Below, piece after piece: positions 1 to 10,845 of a stretch of DNA of 64,000 nt. The position numbers were made by a program, and so were the translations under genes. The notes beneath the pieces were generated by a model. It made no database searches. It was not told where the DNA came from and saw nothing but the letters and a program-made list of their open reading frames with translations. Source of the DNA: Trachythela sp. YZ-2020 (Eukaryota > Cnidaria > Anthozoa > Malacalcyonacea > Clavulariidae); contig JADLSH010000277.1 of NCBI GenBank assembly GCA_016169945.1, forward strand, positions 372,001 to 436,000, in the 5' to 3' direction. Position 1 is the first letter of the stretch. Every line of letters begins with the position of its first letter.

Positions 1-95
1 CAGGCTTTTTATAGGAGAGAATTCATCCGCAATCCAGCAGAAAATACGTCATTGTATGTAATTATTTAAAAACATAAGGCCTGAAAATAACTAAC

Positions 96-350
96 CTGAC
101 GGTAAACTTTCAGCCTTGTTGATAAATTGAACAAAATTTGCATATGCATTCTTTTCAGCGTCACTCTTTGGTGCTGATTGTACCAGCGATAAAAACTGAC
201 TAGCACTTAAATGACCTGCATGTACTCCATCTCCTTTCTCCCTTGAAAACATAGGCCTCCACACGTCTGGATCCTGCTTAATCAAGTAAGCCCTTCCTTG
301 AAGCTATTTATGGCTGATAATCGTTTATCAAACAATTCTGCTATCAGCAT
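96..350 (-). pseudogene. HECT middle/C-terminal exon with frame break
   Basis: Reading from about 350, MLIAELFDKR followed by INSFKEGL is the HECT helix that precedes the C-lobe (the family's I-x2-F-x2-GL). After two extra bases (286-287) the homology resumes in another frame as LIKQDPDVWRPMF and continues to NKAESLPS, ending at a TCAG|GTTAGT donor at 95. No GT-AG intron fits between the two parts. The simplest reading is a one-base deletion or two-base insertion. The alternative is an exon start at 276 after TTGATTAAG, with the upstream similarity left unused. Confidence 0.55.
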
Positions 351-3300
351 CTGGTTGATCCGCATTACGGATATAATTATATACATTTTAAGAAATTTGT
401 AATAGAAAATGGGGCATTATCGAATAAAAAATGTGGTATTTGGTTCAGTTATGATTATACAGAAAATTTTGAAAAATATAATTTCTCGAAGGTTAGCGCT
501 TGCTGATGATTTGCTGCGTGACAACGTTTAATTAAAAGCTCGAGCGAGTTACTAGTTAAGCAATTACAGTTACATTTCAAGTCCAACATACAAGCGCTGT
601 AGGTGCAGTTATCGCTTATCTGCCTTATCACGCCTTTCGATGCCGTTTTGACGTCATTATTGCGAACATCCCTGCTTGTTGGCTACAAACTAACCCAGTA
701 CGTGTACACTTACTGCCATAACAGCAATCAGGGCCGCCGGTCCCCGACGTAATAGGGGCTCCCGACTTGAGAGATCCTAAAATTGAACAGGCTCCCTCAA
801 AATGTAGGGGACGGTGCAAGGGCACACTTACAGATTGAGAGCATTCTTTAAATTGGTGGGCCCTTTAATAGGTTAGCGCCACTTCCGCTCCAGCCTAACG
901 GAAGAAGTAGAGAAGACTTTGAAAATGCAATTTCCGACGATCTAGAGACATTTTCAAAATTTGCCCACACGGCGCCAACCATGGTGATGCCTCGTGGTAG
1001 TCCCTCCCCCCCTCCTAAGTTTAACAAGCTTCCTATGCCCTGGTTTTAGTTAAAGACCCGTTATATGCCTTAGCACAGTTTTTAGTATTTTCCCGATGCT
1101 TCAAAATAATGACGTCATAGGGTCCCAGAGAAAATTTTCTCCCGCGTCCCACGAATTCTCTCGGCGACCCTGATGATGATGATTTATTAATGTCGACTAC
1201 ACAGGGTGTGGTTGCGCAATTCACCCGAGCCAGAGACTCATGATAAAAGTGCTCGACAGCTAAGGCCTAAGGATTAGTTTTTGATGAGGGAGGAAAACCG
1301 GAGTACCCGGAGAAAAACCTCGCTCGAAACACAGGAGAGAACCAACCAAACTCTACTTACATGAATTTATCAAGCACAGGGACGTATGTTACCCAACCAC
1401 AGCTTAACTCAGAGGTAAGGGGCAGCGCGCTAACTCCACATAATTTATATAAATAGACAGACGGGTCGTACCTTCTTCAGAAAATTTGACAAATCCTTGT
1501 TTCGTGGAGTATTTGGAAGGTCATCTTCAGTAATGAATGCCACAGCCTTGCTTTTTTCCCCACAACTGATAAACTGGTAAACGTATGGCGCCAACGTTGG
1601 CATGCCTGGACCTTTTTGAAGGATAGAATGGACAAGCATCACACCTCCCATCTGCAACAGATGGACTTTATTCCAACTGTGTCGCGGAACACGGTGCATT
1701 TCTTTCCCTTCAAAGAGGTTGTTGTTTACGTGCCGTATCAGGTCGCACAAATATTCTATCCGCAAAGCACCAGCATCAATGGCGTTTTCAAAACCTTCAA
1801 ATGTAACATTTAATCGTTTATACAAATCTTTGTGTGGGGTCGCTTTGTAGAATATCAACGCTCTTTGCCACAATATTTCGCGTTCCACCTGGATTATCTT
1901 TATGTTATCATCATTGACATCTTTAGTGTACAACGCCAAATGCTGTTCCAGTGAATTTGGTTCTAAAATGCGGATATAAAAAATTAACCATCTTGTCCCA
2001 CGTCATAGAGAAATGAAATACAATGTGAATTTAAAGATCCAAAACTCACCTATTTCATCGACACCGAGAAGTTTGTTTACTGTGCTTTCTGTGTCAAAAT
2101 CACTTTCACGTAGAGCATCTAGTAAGGCATTTTCTTCAAAAGTTGGAAACATTTCCTTCAAATGGTCAATTTCCTCTGCAACAAAAGTTGTTTTGAAGTG
2201 GATTAGAACAGGATGTAAATTAGGGATGCACCGTATATCATATCCGGTCGGATATCTGGGCCGGATAGTGAGATAATCTCGTTATCCGGCCGGGTATTGG
2301 AAGTGTCCAGCCAGATACCGGATAATGTCTATTTAAGGTTCAAGCCTTCTTTTCAGGTGAACAAATTATTCGACATGGTAAAATAAGAGTGTTTATTATA
2401 TTTTTACTCGAAATGATCGGAGAAGCTGGCAGTATTTTGAAGATGTTATTTTTTGTGCTCATTTGCAAATGCGAAGAAGTGGATTTGACCTTTAGACATT
2501 GTGATTATGATTTTTGGAACCATGCATGTTTACTGATATTTAATAGACTGTGTAGATCCTTTCCTATTATCTCAAGTAAAAATAGAATAAACACCCTCGT
2601 TTTATAACCAATTAAAATTACTCTATATTTGATGATTTACTATATATAAATAAAGGACCAAACCTTATATGAACAATATCCGGTATCCGGCCGGATAGCA
2701 AAAAGCCCCAGCTCCGGTGCACCCCTAATGTAAATTATGTCTAAAGATTGGTTTTCTGAATAACAGTAGTTATGATGTTATGATTTTAATGTATAGTCAT
2801 GCACTTCATTGGAATCTTTCAAACAGTATTCTTATGGTTTTCAAGGTATGTGTTTACAGTGCTGTTTGGTTCCATGTTTCCGTACTAGGGTACTCAGAAT
2901 ATACATTTAAATACATACTCTTTAAACAATTATCAACTTCTTTTTCGCTTGATGTTGAGGCTAAGCTAAAAAATGTAAAATGTCACTTGGGAATATACCG
3001 CAACATAGGACGTACATCGTGCATTCATATTCCTCAGTGGCGTAAGTTTCGGTGGGGTGTGGCCGTGTAGGCAACAGCCCCACGTAAAATAGACGACTTG
3101 TTAGAAAACAGCTGATTTGGAGTGTAAATTGGGGGTTTGCCGAAATTTAGACTGTTTTATCAGAAACTTAGGATATGCTTTGTTCCCACCCCCCCAGAAA
3201 AAGCGAATTTCCGTTAATAATAGCATTTAGATAAGAAATATAAATAACGTATCATCAGGAACTAAAAACTAGAAAGTTGTTTACCATTTGCACAATGTTT

Positions 3301-6300
3301 TGGGTTCTCTTTCTGGTGTTTGAGGAAAATACTAATCACGAAAAATGCCATCTGTTTCGCAGAAATTGCACCTCCCCCCACTTTCTGCCAAGATTTAACT
3401 TTTCACCAGAAGGCATAACCTGATAACAATTCTGAAGATCATTCGTAACCTTGTTCCAATGGCGGTAAACCACTGGCCTGGATTCATTCATTGTTAGTAC
3501 AGTATCATTATACAAGGACACTGACAAGTATAATCGTCCGGCATTAGATAGAGTAAAATACTCTGGCATTCAGGACACAATCTATAAGATCTATAAACGG
3601 GATCTTCATGAGTTCCAATAATTATGTGGTCTAACCTACTACCTCACTCTATCATAACCATTTAAAATAGTGACAGGTATAACGTACGTTATTATATAAG
3701 CATTCAACATAAAGCAAATTTTTCATATGTGCAGGTGCGCACTCAAAATTAGCATTAAGATCTGCAGTTACTTCTGTGGTAGTACCTTTCTGGGACTGCA
3801 TCTGGTACTGCATCTTGTATAACGGCATCTGGTACTGCTTCCTACAAACAAAATATTAAACAAACCCACTTTGTTATAAAATGAAGATATTCACATGATC
3901 CTCGTAAACTATTTTACCATTGTTGAGGAACTTGCTTCTATATCAACATCTTCTGCAGCTTTGGTGGCACTGCATTGACCTCCATGATTTTGAATATCCA
4001 TAAAGGAAACACTTGCATTGCATGAGATGCAATTGACCATTAGTGCGCATTCATTATTAGACACCTTCAAAATATTATTTAAAGTATTAGAGCTCTAAGT
4101 ATAAGCTGTAAATGTTGCGTTATATAGGACAGAAAATGTTAATTAACTTATTAAATGTGGAATTGTAAAGCTTTAATAGCAAGCATAAAATATAGAACGT
4201 GGGAAGAAAAACAATTAAAATATATAACGATTCCATATTGCACTATATATGCTAACTCATGCACATTAGTTTTTTCGTACAGTAACTATTACCTGTTTTT
4301 CCATTGACAAATTTGTCTGTAATGGCCGGACATATAAGATTGCTTGTCCCAAACACTGTGTCTCCCGCAGGTAAGGTATGGAATAACCATCTAATCCAGG
4401 AAGGATTAGATCCAATCGTCTCACACCTCCTCCTCCGCCAATTGCACGGAGTAACTGGAATCCTCCACCATCTTTAAGCTTTGGGTACCTTTCCATAAGA
4501 ACTTCAGAAAATGCTTTAAATTTTGCATTTTTATTAGGGAACACAATTTTTTTCTTTCCTAATCCACACTGCCTTAATTTCTCAAAGTCATCTTTTGTTG
4601 GTGTTAACTCTGCAGTCATATCGTTTCTCTGAGGAGTATTGAATGGATTTGCAGGTCTTTTTGGTCTGTTTGCCAAACAAGGAAATGCATTTCTATATGA
4701 ATCAAATAAACAATTGTGTTGATCTGCAGGTTACATCCTTATCTTGTTAAAAGCATAATAAAGTGATAATATGCATGGGAGTATGAAGCAACAAGATAAA
4801 AGAGAAACCTGCCATTTCTTTGTGAAAAGCATATAAACAAACAGGCCTTTATCGCCCCTAAAGGCCGATTTACACAACACAACTTTACCTACAACTGTTG
4901 CATGCAACGTTATCTGCTTACAAGTAAACTTGACTTGCATCTGAACCACACATGCCCAAAGTGTCGTAAGGGTGTTCTGGGCTTGATTCACAGTACTGTA
5001 TAATGCAAGTTGTAAGCAGGTTGCATGCGACAGTTATAGGTAAAAGCTGTGTATAGTGTAAATCAGCCTTAAAATAAACATTTTAAATACTTTTAGCACT
5101 TAATTTTTTTTTAAGAAAGTCTGTAGCTTTGACATTTAGGAGATATAGAGCTATGATGGCAGTGCTGTTCAGGGTGTTGTCATTTTCATGCATTTTGTCC
5201 CAGATTTGGGTTTTAGCACTATTAAATATATACCAAATTGTTGTCCATCATGGTCACTTCATACCCTAAAACAGTTGAGAATATATGTCCTAAATGAATT
5301 AATGCATACAAACTCTTATACAGGTCCTTATTAAGACTATATCATCACTTTATCAGAAGTACATTTTCCCAGAGGTGGCAACCTCTGTTGGGGAAATATT
5401 CACATTTTTGGGGGAATAATCTGTTTTGTAACAAGCAACAACATTTTTTTACTTTTTTAAATATTTTAAAAATTTAAAAAAAATATTTTTAATTTTTTTA
5501 AAAATTTAAATTTTAAAAATTTGCAATTACTGTCGTTCCAATTGAAGTGTTCCTAAAATATTGCATCAATTCATTACATAAGTTGATCAATAATTTGCTC
5601 AAAAATTGCTCAACTTCCTGTTTACTAGCATACTTGTTCCCAATTGTTCAATCAGTCACTGAAATGAGACGCCATTGGTCGATTCACACACACAGGAAGT
5701 TGATCAATTTTTCAACGAATGAATTGATAAACTTAGGCAATGAATTGATGCAATATTTTAGGAACACTTCAATTGGAACGACAGTAATAAAACAAAAAAA
5801 ACAATGTCTGACAAACAACCAACGGCGTTGTTCAAAAAAAGTAACAGAATAGCTAACGAGGAAGCCATTTCATGTCTCAACATCAAAGGTGGCGAAAAAT
5901 TCTTGTTTATACCTTAATTAATTTAAGAATCAATCTCAAGAGCCATATAATAAACAGTTTATTGACCTCGTTTGTTCGGTCTGTACAGTGAAATATCGGA
6001 CCTCTGTTTTTTAGTAGAAAAAACCTCGGTCCGATATTTCACTGTACAGACCTCACACTCGGTCAATAACCTATTAATATCACCTTGCCTGAGGCAAAAT
6101 AATTGTTTTAGTAAAATTACACAGGTGATTATTTGGAAAAACAATAAAAAATGCACATTTCAAAAATATTTTAATTGAATATTTACGATAAAAGCGGATT
6201 ATCACGTATTAATCCGATGTAGCGCAACCAATCAGCATTGAGAATTTTCAATAATCACCTATGTAATTTTACTAAACCTAAATATTGACTTTAATTGACA

Positions 6301-7380
6301 TATTGACGGAAGTAGAAGCACAATTTATTGTTTTTAGGTTAATTACTAGCTTTGGGGTTTGTCAATTTCATATGTGATGATATATATATACATTATTACA
6401 TAAAAAATGCAAAATCCTTGATACAAAAATTTTGAAATGTATAGAGCAGTAATCTAAGCCAATACATGACAGAATGTTTATACACTTACACATGCATTCA
6501 GGTTTCCAACAGTGGGTTATTTTTAAATTTTGAACGATTGGTTTGCAAAATTTAAGCAACTATTAAGATTGAAAAATAAAAAATTAGAGATACAATAATA
6601 TAAATAGGGCAACACTGAAATATGCTTCGATGTACCACAGCTTTGTATATGACTATATGTATCATTGTATCACATTGTATACCACTGTTCATTTTGCACA
6701 CAGAAACCTCTGCAAAAAACGGTCGAAATAATGCTAAATCTTTGATTTCTCCTCGGGGTGTAGAACCATAGACTATCCAGAAGACATGGTAGAACAACTT
6801 GCTCCAAACTTTCCCAGAAAGTGTATAATACCGAGACGCTAATATCAGTAATATAATATTGTTGGGAAAAGTGTTTTTTGTAGCAATTTATAGTCGCTTT
6901 AATTCTGCGTTTATGTAAACAATGGGGACTGCACTTGACAGGATATACATCTAGTTTATTATGATGTAGAGCACATAAAGATCGAAACATACCTCAAAAC
7001 AAAGTAAAAGCTATTCCAAAAAAGATGTATATGGAATGATTTACTAAATATGTGCTACAAATTTCATGACAAATGACAGTGCAACTTTAGTATGTTTTAA
7101 TTGCAAATCATACAAGTGCGAAGTCGAACAATTACAATTTATAATCACCGAAAATCCTGCTGTGCTTCGCCTCTATAAAATGGGGTATAGATGTCCTTGT
7201 TGATGTCGAGGTCCCTTGGCCTTGTCGATCTTGTCCTTCGATTCGCGGCCTGCTTTCACTCGTTCGTGTAGAACTTGATGGAGAAGGCAATGACAATTCC
7301 TTTTCCAGTTGGTCTACTGCGTTTTTAATAATCCTTGAAAATCTCGATGCTTTTTCTAAAGTCAAGTTTTGATCCGACAT
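96..7380 (-). CDS. HECT-domain, CUE-domain ubiquitin-ligase-like protein (partial, probably frameshifted)
   Basis: Multi-exon minus-strand gene running off the left edge. Exons with GT-AG borders: 7380-7136 (start MSDQNLTLEKAS), 4692-4293, 4064-3918, 3841-3786, 2175-2050, 1962-1472 and about 350-96. The first four join in phase. The protein resembles the G2E3-like HECT proteins expanded in fish and cnidarians, which are presumed E3 ligases passing ubiquitin through a HECT cysteine; that cysteine would lie beyond base 96. In order: Ser/Thr-rich N-terminus, globular N-domain, possible zinc-binding segment, acidic linker, CUE domain, HECT N-lobe, HECT C-terminal helices. At least one exon joining 3786 to 2175 and one between 1472 and 350 are not identified. 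A reading-frame break at 286-287 suggests a decaying copy or an assembly error. Family assignment is firm; gene integrity is doubtful. Confidence 0.72.
350..1285. other. No recognised feature (HECT gene intron region)
   Basis: One or more exons for the segment between the HECT N-lobe and the C-terminal exon are expected here. I could not identify them. The stretch at 700-830 is locally GC-rich but shows no recognisable protein. Confidence 0.3.
1285..1445. repeat. SINE-like fragment
   Basis: Contains GGAAAACCGGAGTACCCGG, nearly the same as GGAAACCGGAGTGCCCGG at 61817. A tail resembles the tRNA-like head of the 61.6-62.0 kb repeat on the minus strand (GTTAGCGCGCTG, then CCTCTGAGTT). It sits just left of the HECT N-lobe exon. 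Confidence 0.45.
1472..1962 (-). CDS. HECT N-lobe exon
   Basis: 491-base exon from a TTTTAG acceptor to an AAG|GTACGA donor, 163 codons in phase with the CUE exon. It begins EPNSLEQHLALYTKDV. It contains the HECT N-lobe signature in degenerate form: LNVTFEGFENAIDAGALR corresponds to the usual F-x-GE-x2-x-D-x-GG-x2-RE, then GGVMLVHSILQKGPGMP matches the family's G-R-x2-x-HS-x2-x-GGPG stretch. FITEDDLPNTPRNKDL follows. The second Gly and the Arg-Glu of the usual motif are altered, so E2 binding may be weakened. Confidence 0.72.
2050..2175 (-). CDS. CUE-domain exon of HECT-like gene
   Basis: 126-base exon from TTGCAG to ATAG|GTGAGT. The 41 codons show the CUE pattern: EIDHLKEMFPTF with the M-F-P motif, then LLDALRESDFDTESTVNKLL with the closing di-leucine. 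CUE domains bind mono-ubiquitin, so this would let the ligase dock on ubiquitinated partners. The exon ends in phase 1 and the HECT N-lobe exon at 1962 starts with the two missing bases. A hAT element sits 45 bases upstream in the intron. Confidence 0.68.
2221..2727. mobile_element. hAT-type non-autonomous element
   Basis: Termini TAGGGATGCACCG and CGGTGCACCCCTA are inverted repeats, flanked by the perfect 8-base duplication ATGTAAAT (2213-2220 and 2728-2735). An 8-bp duplication with a TAGGG terminus is characteristic of the hAT superfamily. The interior has further CCGG-rich inverted motifs near each end and no transposase. It lies in an intron of the HECT-like gene. Confidence 0.9.
3786..4064 (-). 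CDS. Zinc-finger-like exon and acidic linker exon of HECT-like gene
   Basis: Two exons. 4064-3918 (49 codons, phase 0 at both ends) carries C-x2-C spacing (NCISCNAS) followed by QNHGGQCS, the C2HC-like arrangement that follows the N-domain in relatives. 3841-3786 (18 codons plus two bases) is a short acidic, Ala/Val/Pro-rich linker with a repeated DAVPDA motif. Both have AG acceptors and GTAAAA or GTACTA donors. Zinc binding is inferred only from residue spacing. Confidence 0.55.
4293..4692 (-). CDS. N-domain exon of HECT-like gene
   Basis: 400-base exon from an ATAG acceptor to a CAG|GTAATA donor (133 codons). It starts with the FPCLANRPKR segment, where relatives have F-x-CLA. The family's conserved block follows: GLGKKKIVFPNKNAKF, a helix containing YPKLKDGGGFQLLR, then GYSIPYLRE and the ending ILYVRPLQTNLSM. 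This matches the globular domain that precedes the zinc-finger or CUE part in G2E3-like HECT proteins. The glycine run IGGGGGVRR is an expanded loop. The reading frame is clean across the exon. Confidence 0.72.
4859..5072. mobile_element. Palindromic MITE
   Basis: The left end TAAAGGCCGATTTACAC mirrors the right end GTGTAAATCAGCCTTA, and a second inner pair (GTTGCATGC region) is also inverted. It lies in intron 1 of the HECT-like gene. No coding capacity. Confidence 0.75.
5455..5523. repeat. A/T-only low-complexity tract
   Basis: Stretch composed of runs of A and T with almost no G or C, adjoining the palindromic element at 5527. Confidence 0.8.
5527..5787. mobile_element. MITE with ~45-bp terminal inverted repeats
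   Basis: The left arm begins TTACTGTCGTTCCAATTG and the right arm ends CAATTGGAACGACAGTAA. The arms match over about 45 bases, and inner GTTGATCAAT motifs are also inverted. No open frame of note. Confidence 0.82.
5961..6068. mobile_element. Short hairpin MITE
   Basis: Inverted arms: ATTGACC and CTGTACAGTGAAATATCGG on the left mirror CCGATATTTCACTGTACAG and GGTCAAT on the right. Total about 108 bases, able to form a long hairpin. Confidence 0.8.
6107..6276. mobile_element. Short MITE
   Basis: Terminal repeats TTTAGTAAAATTACACAGG and its near-perfect complement CCTATGTAATTTTACTAAA bound a 170-base AT-rich interior. Confidence 0.8.
7136..7380 (-). CDS. First coding exon of HECT-like gene
   Basis: Opens with ATG at 7380-7378 and codes 81 residues plus two bases, ending at a TT|GTAATT donor in phase 2, which suits the next exon. 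The N-terminal ~30 residues are a likely helix (ASRFSRIIKNAVDQLEKEL). A Ser/Thr/Arg-rich low-complexity stretch follows, then EAKHSRIF. This layout is typical of the N-terminus of cnidarian HECT/G2E3-like proteins as I know them. The donor is weak; a G|GTGATT donor a few codons earlier is possible but would not match the phase. Confidence 0.6.
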
Positions 7381-7420
7381 TTTGTTTTTTCTGTGATCAA
7401 ATCTAAGTATTAAACCCAGA

Positions 7421-7476
7421 CACGTGGATAGCCTGCGACCACGTGAATGTGACGTTTGTATAACAAATGCGCATGC
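7421..7476. promoter_or_regulatory. Candidate promoter motifs upstream of HECT-like gene
   Basis: Between the minus-strand start codon (7380) and the minisatellite lie two CACGTG E-boxes (7421 and 7440), a TGACGT half-site (7450) and TGCGCATGC (7468-7476), which matches the NRF-1-type palindrome common in animal housekeeping promoters. Motif clustering and position support a promoter; there is no experimental or alignment support. Confidence 0.35.
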
Positions 7477-7504
7477 TCAGGAAATTACAGCCCGCAAAGC
7501 TTCT

Positions 7505-8978
7505 CGGTAATTACGACCCGAAGTATCACGGTATTTACGACCCGAAGTATCACGGTATTTACGACCCGAAGTATCACGGTATTTACGACCCGAAGTATCA
7601 CGGTATTTACGACCCGAAGTATCACGGTATTTACGACCCGAAGTATCACGGTATTTATGACCCGAAGTATCACGGTATTACGACCCGAAGTATCACGGTA
7701 ATTACGACCCGAAGTATCACGGTATTTACGACCCGAAGTATCACGGTATTTATGACCCGAAGTATCACGGTAATTACGACCCGAAGTATCACGGTAATTA
7801 CGACCCGAAGTATCACGGTATTTACGACCCGAAGTATCACGGTAATTACGACCCGAAGTATCACGGTATTTACGACCCGAAGTATCACGGTATTTACGAC
7901 CCGAAGTATCACGGTATTTATGACCCGAAGTATCACGGTAATTACGACCCGAAGTATCACGGTAATTACGACCCGAAGTATCACGGTATTTACGACCCGA
8001 AGTATCACGGTATTTATGACCCGAAGTATCACGGTATTACGACCCGAAGTATCACGGTAATTACGACCCGAAGTATCACGGTATTTACGACCCGAAGTAT
8101 CACGGTATTTATGACCCGAAGTATCACGGTATTTACGATCCGAAGTATCACGGTAATTACGACCCGAAGTATCACGGTAATTACGACCCGAAGTATCACG
8201 GTATTTACGACCCGAAGTATCACGGTAATTACGACCCGAAGTATCACGGTATTTACGACCCGATGTATCACGGTATTTACGACCCGAAGTATCACGGTAT
8301 TTATGACCCGAAGTATCACGGTAATTACGACCCGAAGTATCACGGTATTTACGACCCGAAGTATCACGGTAATTACGACCCGAAGTATCACGGTATTTAT
8401 GACCCGAAGTATCACGGTAATTACGACCCGAAGTATCACGGTAATTACGACCCGAAGTATCACGGTATTTATGACCCGAAGTATCACGGTATTTACGACC
8501 CGAAGTATCACGGTATTTACGACCCGAAGTATCACGGTATTTACGACCCGAAGTATCACGGTATTTATGACCCGAAGTATCACGGTATTACGACCCGAAG
8601 TATCACGGTAATTACGACCCGAAGTATCACGGTATTTACGACCCGAAGTATCATGGTATTTATGACCCGAAGTATCACGGTAATTACGACCCGAAGTATC
8701 ACGGTATTTACGACCCGAAGTATCACGGTATTTACGACCCGAAGTATCACGGTATTTATGACCCGAAGTATCACGGTAATTACGACCCGAAGTATCACGG
8801 TATTTACGACCCGAAGTATCACGGTATTTACGACCCGAAGTATCACGGTATTTATGACCCGAAGTATCACGGTAATTACGACCCGAAGTATCACGGTATT
8901 TACGACCCGAAGTATCACGGTAATTACGACCCGAAGTATCACGGTATTTACGACCCGAATTATCACGGTAATTACGCG
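7505..8978. repeat. 24-bp minisatellite, about 61 units
   Basis: Tandem array of a 24-base unit with core CGACCCGAAGTATCACGGTA. Three main variants differ in the next bases (TTTAC, TTTAT, AATTAC). Three units are one base short (near 7676, 8035, 8587), and each begins the same order of variants. Each unit holds several CpGs in otherwise CpG-poor DNA. Because 24 is a multiple of three, long open frames appear on both strands (DPKYHG repeats on plus, frameshifted by the 23-base units); I treat them as artefacts. Confidence 0.97.
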
Positions 8979-9217
8979 ACATTTTGATTTACGACATAAT
9001 GAAATACTACTTTAATACTTTAATACTTTAATAACAATTTACCATAACTTACAAAAAAAATAAATAATACAAGCAAGTATGGAAGGATAGCAATAGGAGG
9101 AAACCAAATTCCCATTATTATAACTGCTCACCCAAATAATAAATATAAATACAACACATAAAAAATTACACAAATATTACAAAGGACTAACATATATAGC
9201 TGAAAAAAGGATATCAG

Positions 9218-9895
9218 CTAAATGTCTAAATAAGCCTTAAGAGTTTTTTTGAAGCCGGCCAAACTCGATGAGTTCACAACATGAGAAGGGAGAGCATTCC
9301 AGTCTTCAACATATCGATTAAAAAAGGAAAATTTAAAGTAATTAGTATGAAATGCCTTCGGCCTCAATTTATAGCTATGACTAGCTCTAGTTCTTGTTGG
9401 TCCAACTAAATCCACATACTTTTTTGGATCAATGTCACAATACCCAAAAAGTATTTTGTAAAGTGTGACTAGACACAGATATTTTCTTCGATCTTCCAAT
9501 GTTGACCACCCAAGTTTCTTCAGTCTGTCAACATATGATAACGATGAACCACAAATCAGGCGGGTAGCTCTCCTCTGTATTGATTCCAAGGCATAGATAT
9601 GTTTTTGAAGATAAGGGTTCCAAACTGGACATCCGTATTCCAAAATTGGTAGGACAAGGGATTTAAAAGCAACCTCGACACCTGTGTGATTTTTAGTTGT
9701 AAAAGTCCTCCTAATCAATCCCAGGACGCGACTAGCTTTGGCACATATGTTATTAACATGACTGTCCCAAGATAGCGTTTCTTCTAACCAAATACCCAGG
9801 TGTTTATGGACATTGACTTTGGATATAACTTCATTTTCCAATACGTTACGGACAGGGCCGTGCCGATGGATAATTGATTGGGGGGGTGTTAACAA
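9218..9895 (-). pseudogene. Reverse-transcriptase C-terminal fragment
   Basis: About 215 codons of uninterrupted LINE reverse-transcriptase C-terminus. The motif order is LGIWLEETLSW, CAKASRVLGLIRR, VLPILEYGCPVWN, IYALESIQRRATR, KLGWSTLEDRRKYLCL, then FFNRYVEDWNALPSHVV and the ending KKTLKAYLDI. It lacks the polymerase active site. The N-terminal ~14 codons of the open frame belong to the inserted hAT element. Confidence 0.85.
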
Positions 9896-10296
9896 TTTGG
9901 GCCCCCCTCAAATATTGGGCCCCCTCATCAGTCATAATTTAAAACATAAAGTATCTTTTTTCGGTGACGACGGGGGGGGGGATACCCTTAAAAAAAAATT
10001 TTCCGGACAATCTTACCGTTACAATTTAGTTTCTAGGTCCAAAACTCTGATTTTTATGTTTAAAATCACAAATTTTTCAACAACACGCAAACGATGTAAA
10101 TAAAAACGACTTTAAATTATAAAATTCTGTTTTTTTGCTTTAAATACAAACTAAATAAATCTATTTTTGTTATTTTCTTTATAGAAAAAAGAGTTATTTA
10201 GCTTCGTCAGTTAGTTGCCCCCAAACTCCGGGCCCCCTCTTGCATTTTTGGGGGGGTGATACACCCCCCCACACCCCCCCAGATGGCACGGCCCTG
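9853..10296. mobile_element. hAT-type element nested in LINE
   Basis: Terminal inverted repeat CAGGGCCGTGCC at both ends with the perfect 8-base duplication GTTACGGA (9845-9852 and 10297-10304). GC-rich C/G homopolymer stretches lie just inside both ends; the interior is AT-rich and non-coding. Confidence 0.94.
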
Positions 10297-10845
10297 GTTA
10301 CGGACAATCAAATTGTGCGACTGATTTTGATTTACAGCCAAATGAATTTCGACACGATCAAGAGCAATTTCTGATATTGATAACCCCTCATACACGCCAG
10401 CCCGCTTACCGAGATGAATCAAGAAATCAAATTTCCGATTTTCCGCTTAATTTCACGTTTTGTAAGTAGTTTTATGTTGTGTTTAAATACAGAGTATATA
10501 TATATAGATTTAGCTCTTTCATATAAAATTCGTATAAAAGTATATAGTCTATATTATAGTGTGGGAGCAGGCTATGTATTGTCCTGTCTATTTGTCTTAA
10601 TATGCGAAAATTTTCATAATATGCGTAATATAAAGTAAAGTACATCTTTGGCTATTAATATATGATGTTATAAATGTAATTTGTACTGCCGTATTGCATG
10701 GGATATTATAAAGTACACATGCTTCCTAGATTATATAATTAAACTTTCATACCTTGTATAACAGTAAACCAAATATCACCATTGAAATATGTTCCATTTG
10801 TGCTCAAAAACGCGCATATAAATCTCAAAATGCGTATATAAAGCG

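Larger units (their letters stand above)
8998..10430 (-). mobile_element. LINE (non-LTR retrotransposon) 3' fragment, interrupted by hAT
   Basis: Reverse-transcriptase C-terminal region on the minus strand, interrupted at 9853-10296 by a hAT element. The frame 9895-9218 shows the family's marks: VHKHLGIWLEETLSWDSHV, SKASRVLGLIRRTF-like spacing, LVLPILEYGCPVWNPYL and LESIQRRATRLI. Across the insertion the frame stays open into 10305-10420. The 3' side carries a TTTAATAC-type tandem tail near 9007-9033. The catalytic part is missing, so the copy is 5' truncated. This motif set is typical of CR1/jockey-like LINEs. Confidence 0.82.

Noticed and set aside
3336..3569. 77-codon minus frame as a further HECT-gene exon
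   Set aside because: No family motifs in that frame. An alternative frame nearby reads LCPECQS, but neither joins cleanly in phase to the CUE exon, so I left it out.
5155..5330. Possible extra exon or MITE after the 4.86-kb element
   Set aside because: No inverted ends and no coding signal; ordinary intron sequence.
6670..6990. 106-codon minus frame in HECT-gene intron 1
   Set aside because: No matching domain, no suitable splice sites, and cysteine/aromatic-rich composition typical of random AT-rich frames.
7505..8978. CRISPR-like array
   Set aside because: Units are contiguous with no unique spacers, in a eukaryotic intergenic setting.
7467..9015. Long repeat-encoded open frames over the minisatellite ([14 protein letters not shown] and RYRDTSG type)
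   Set aside because: They arise because the unit is 24 bases long without stops. They exist on both strands and in several frames, and the 23-base units shift them, so they do not indicate protein.
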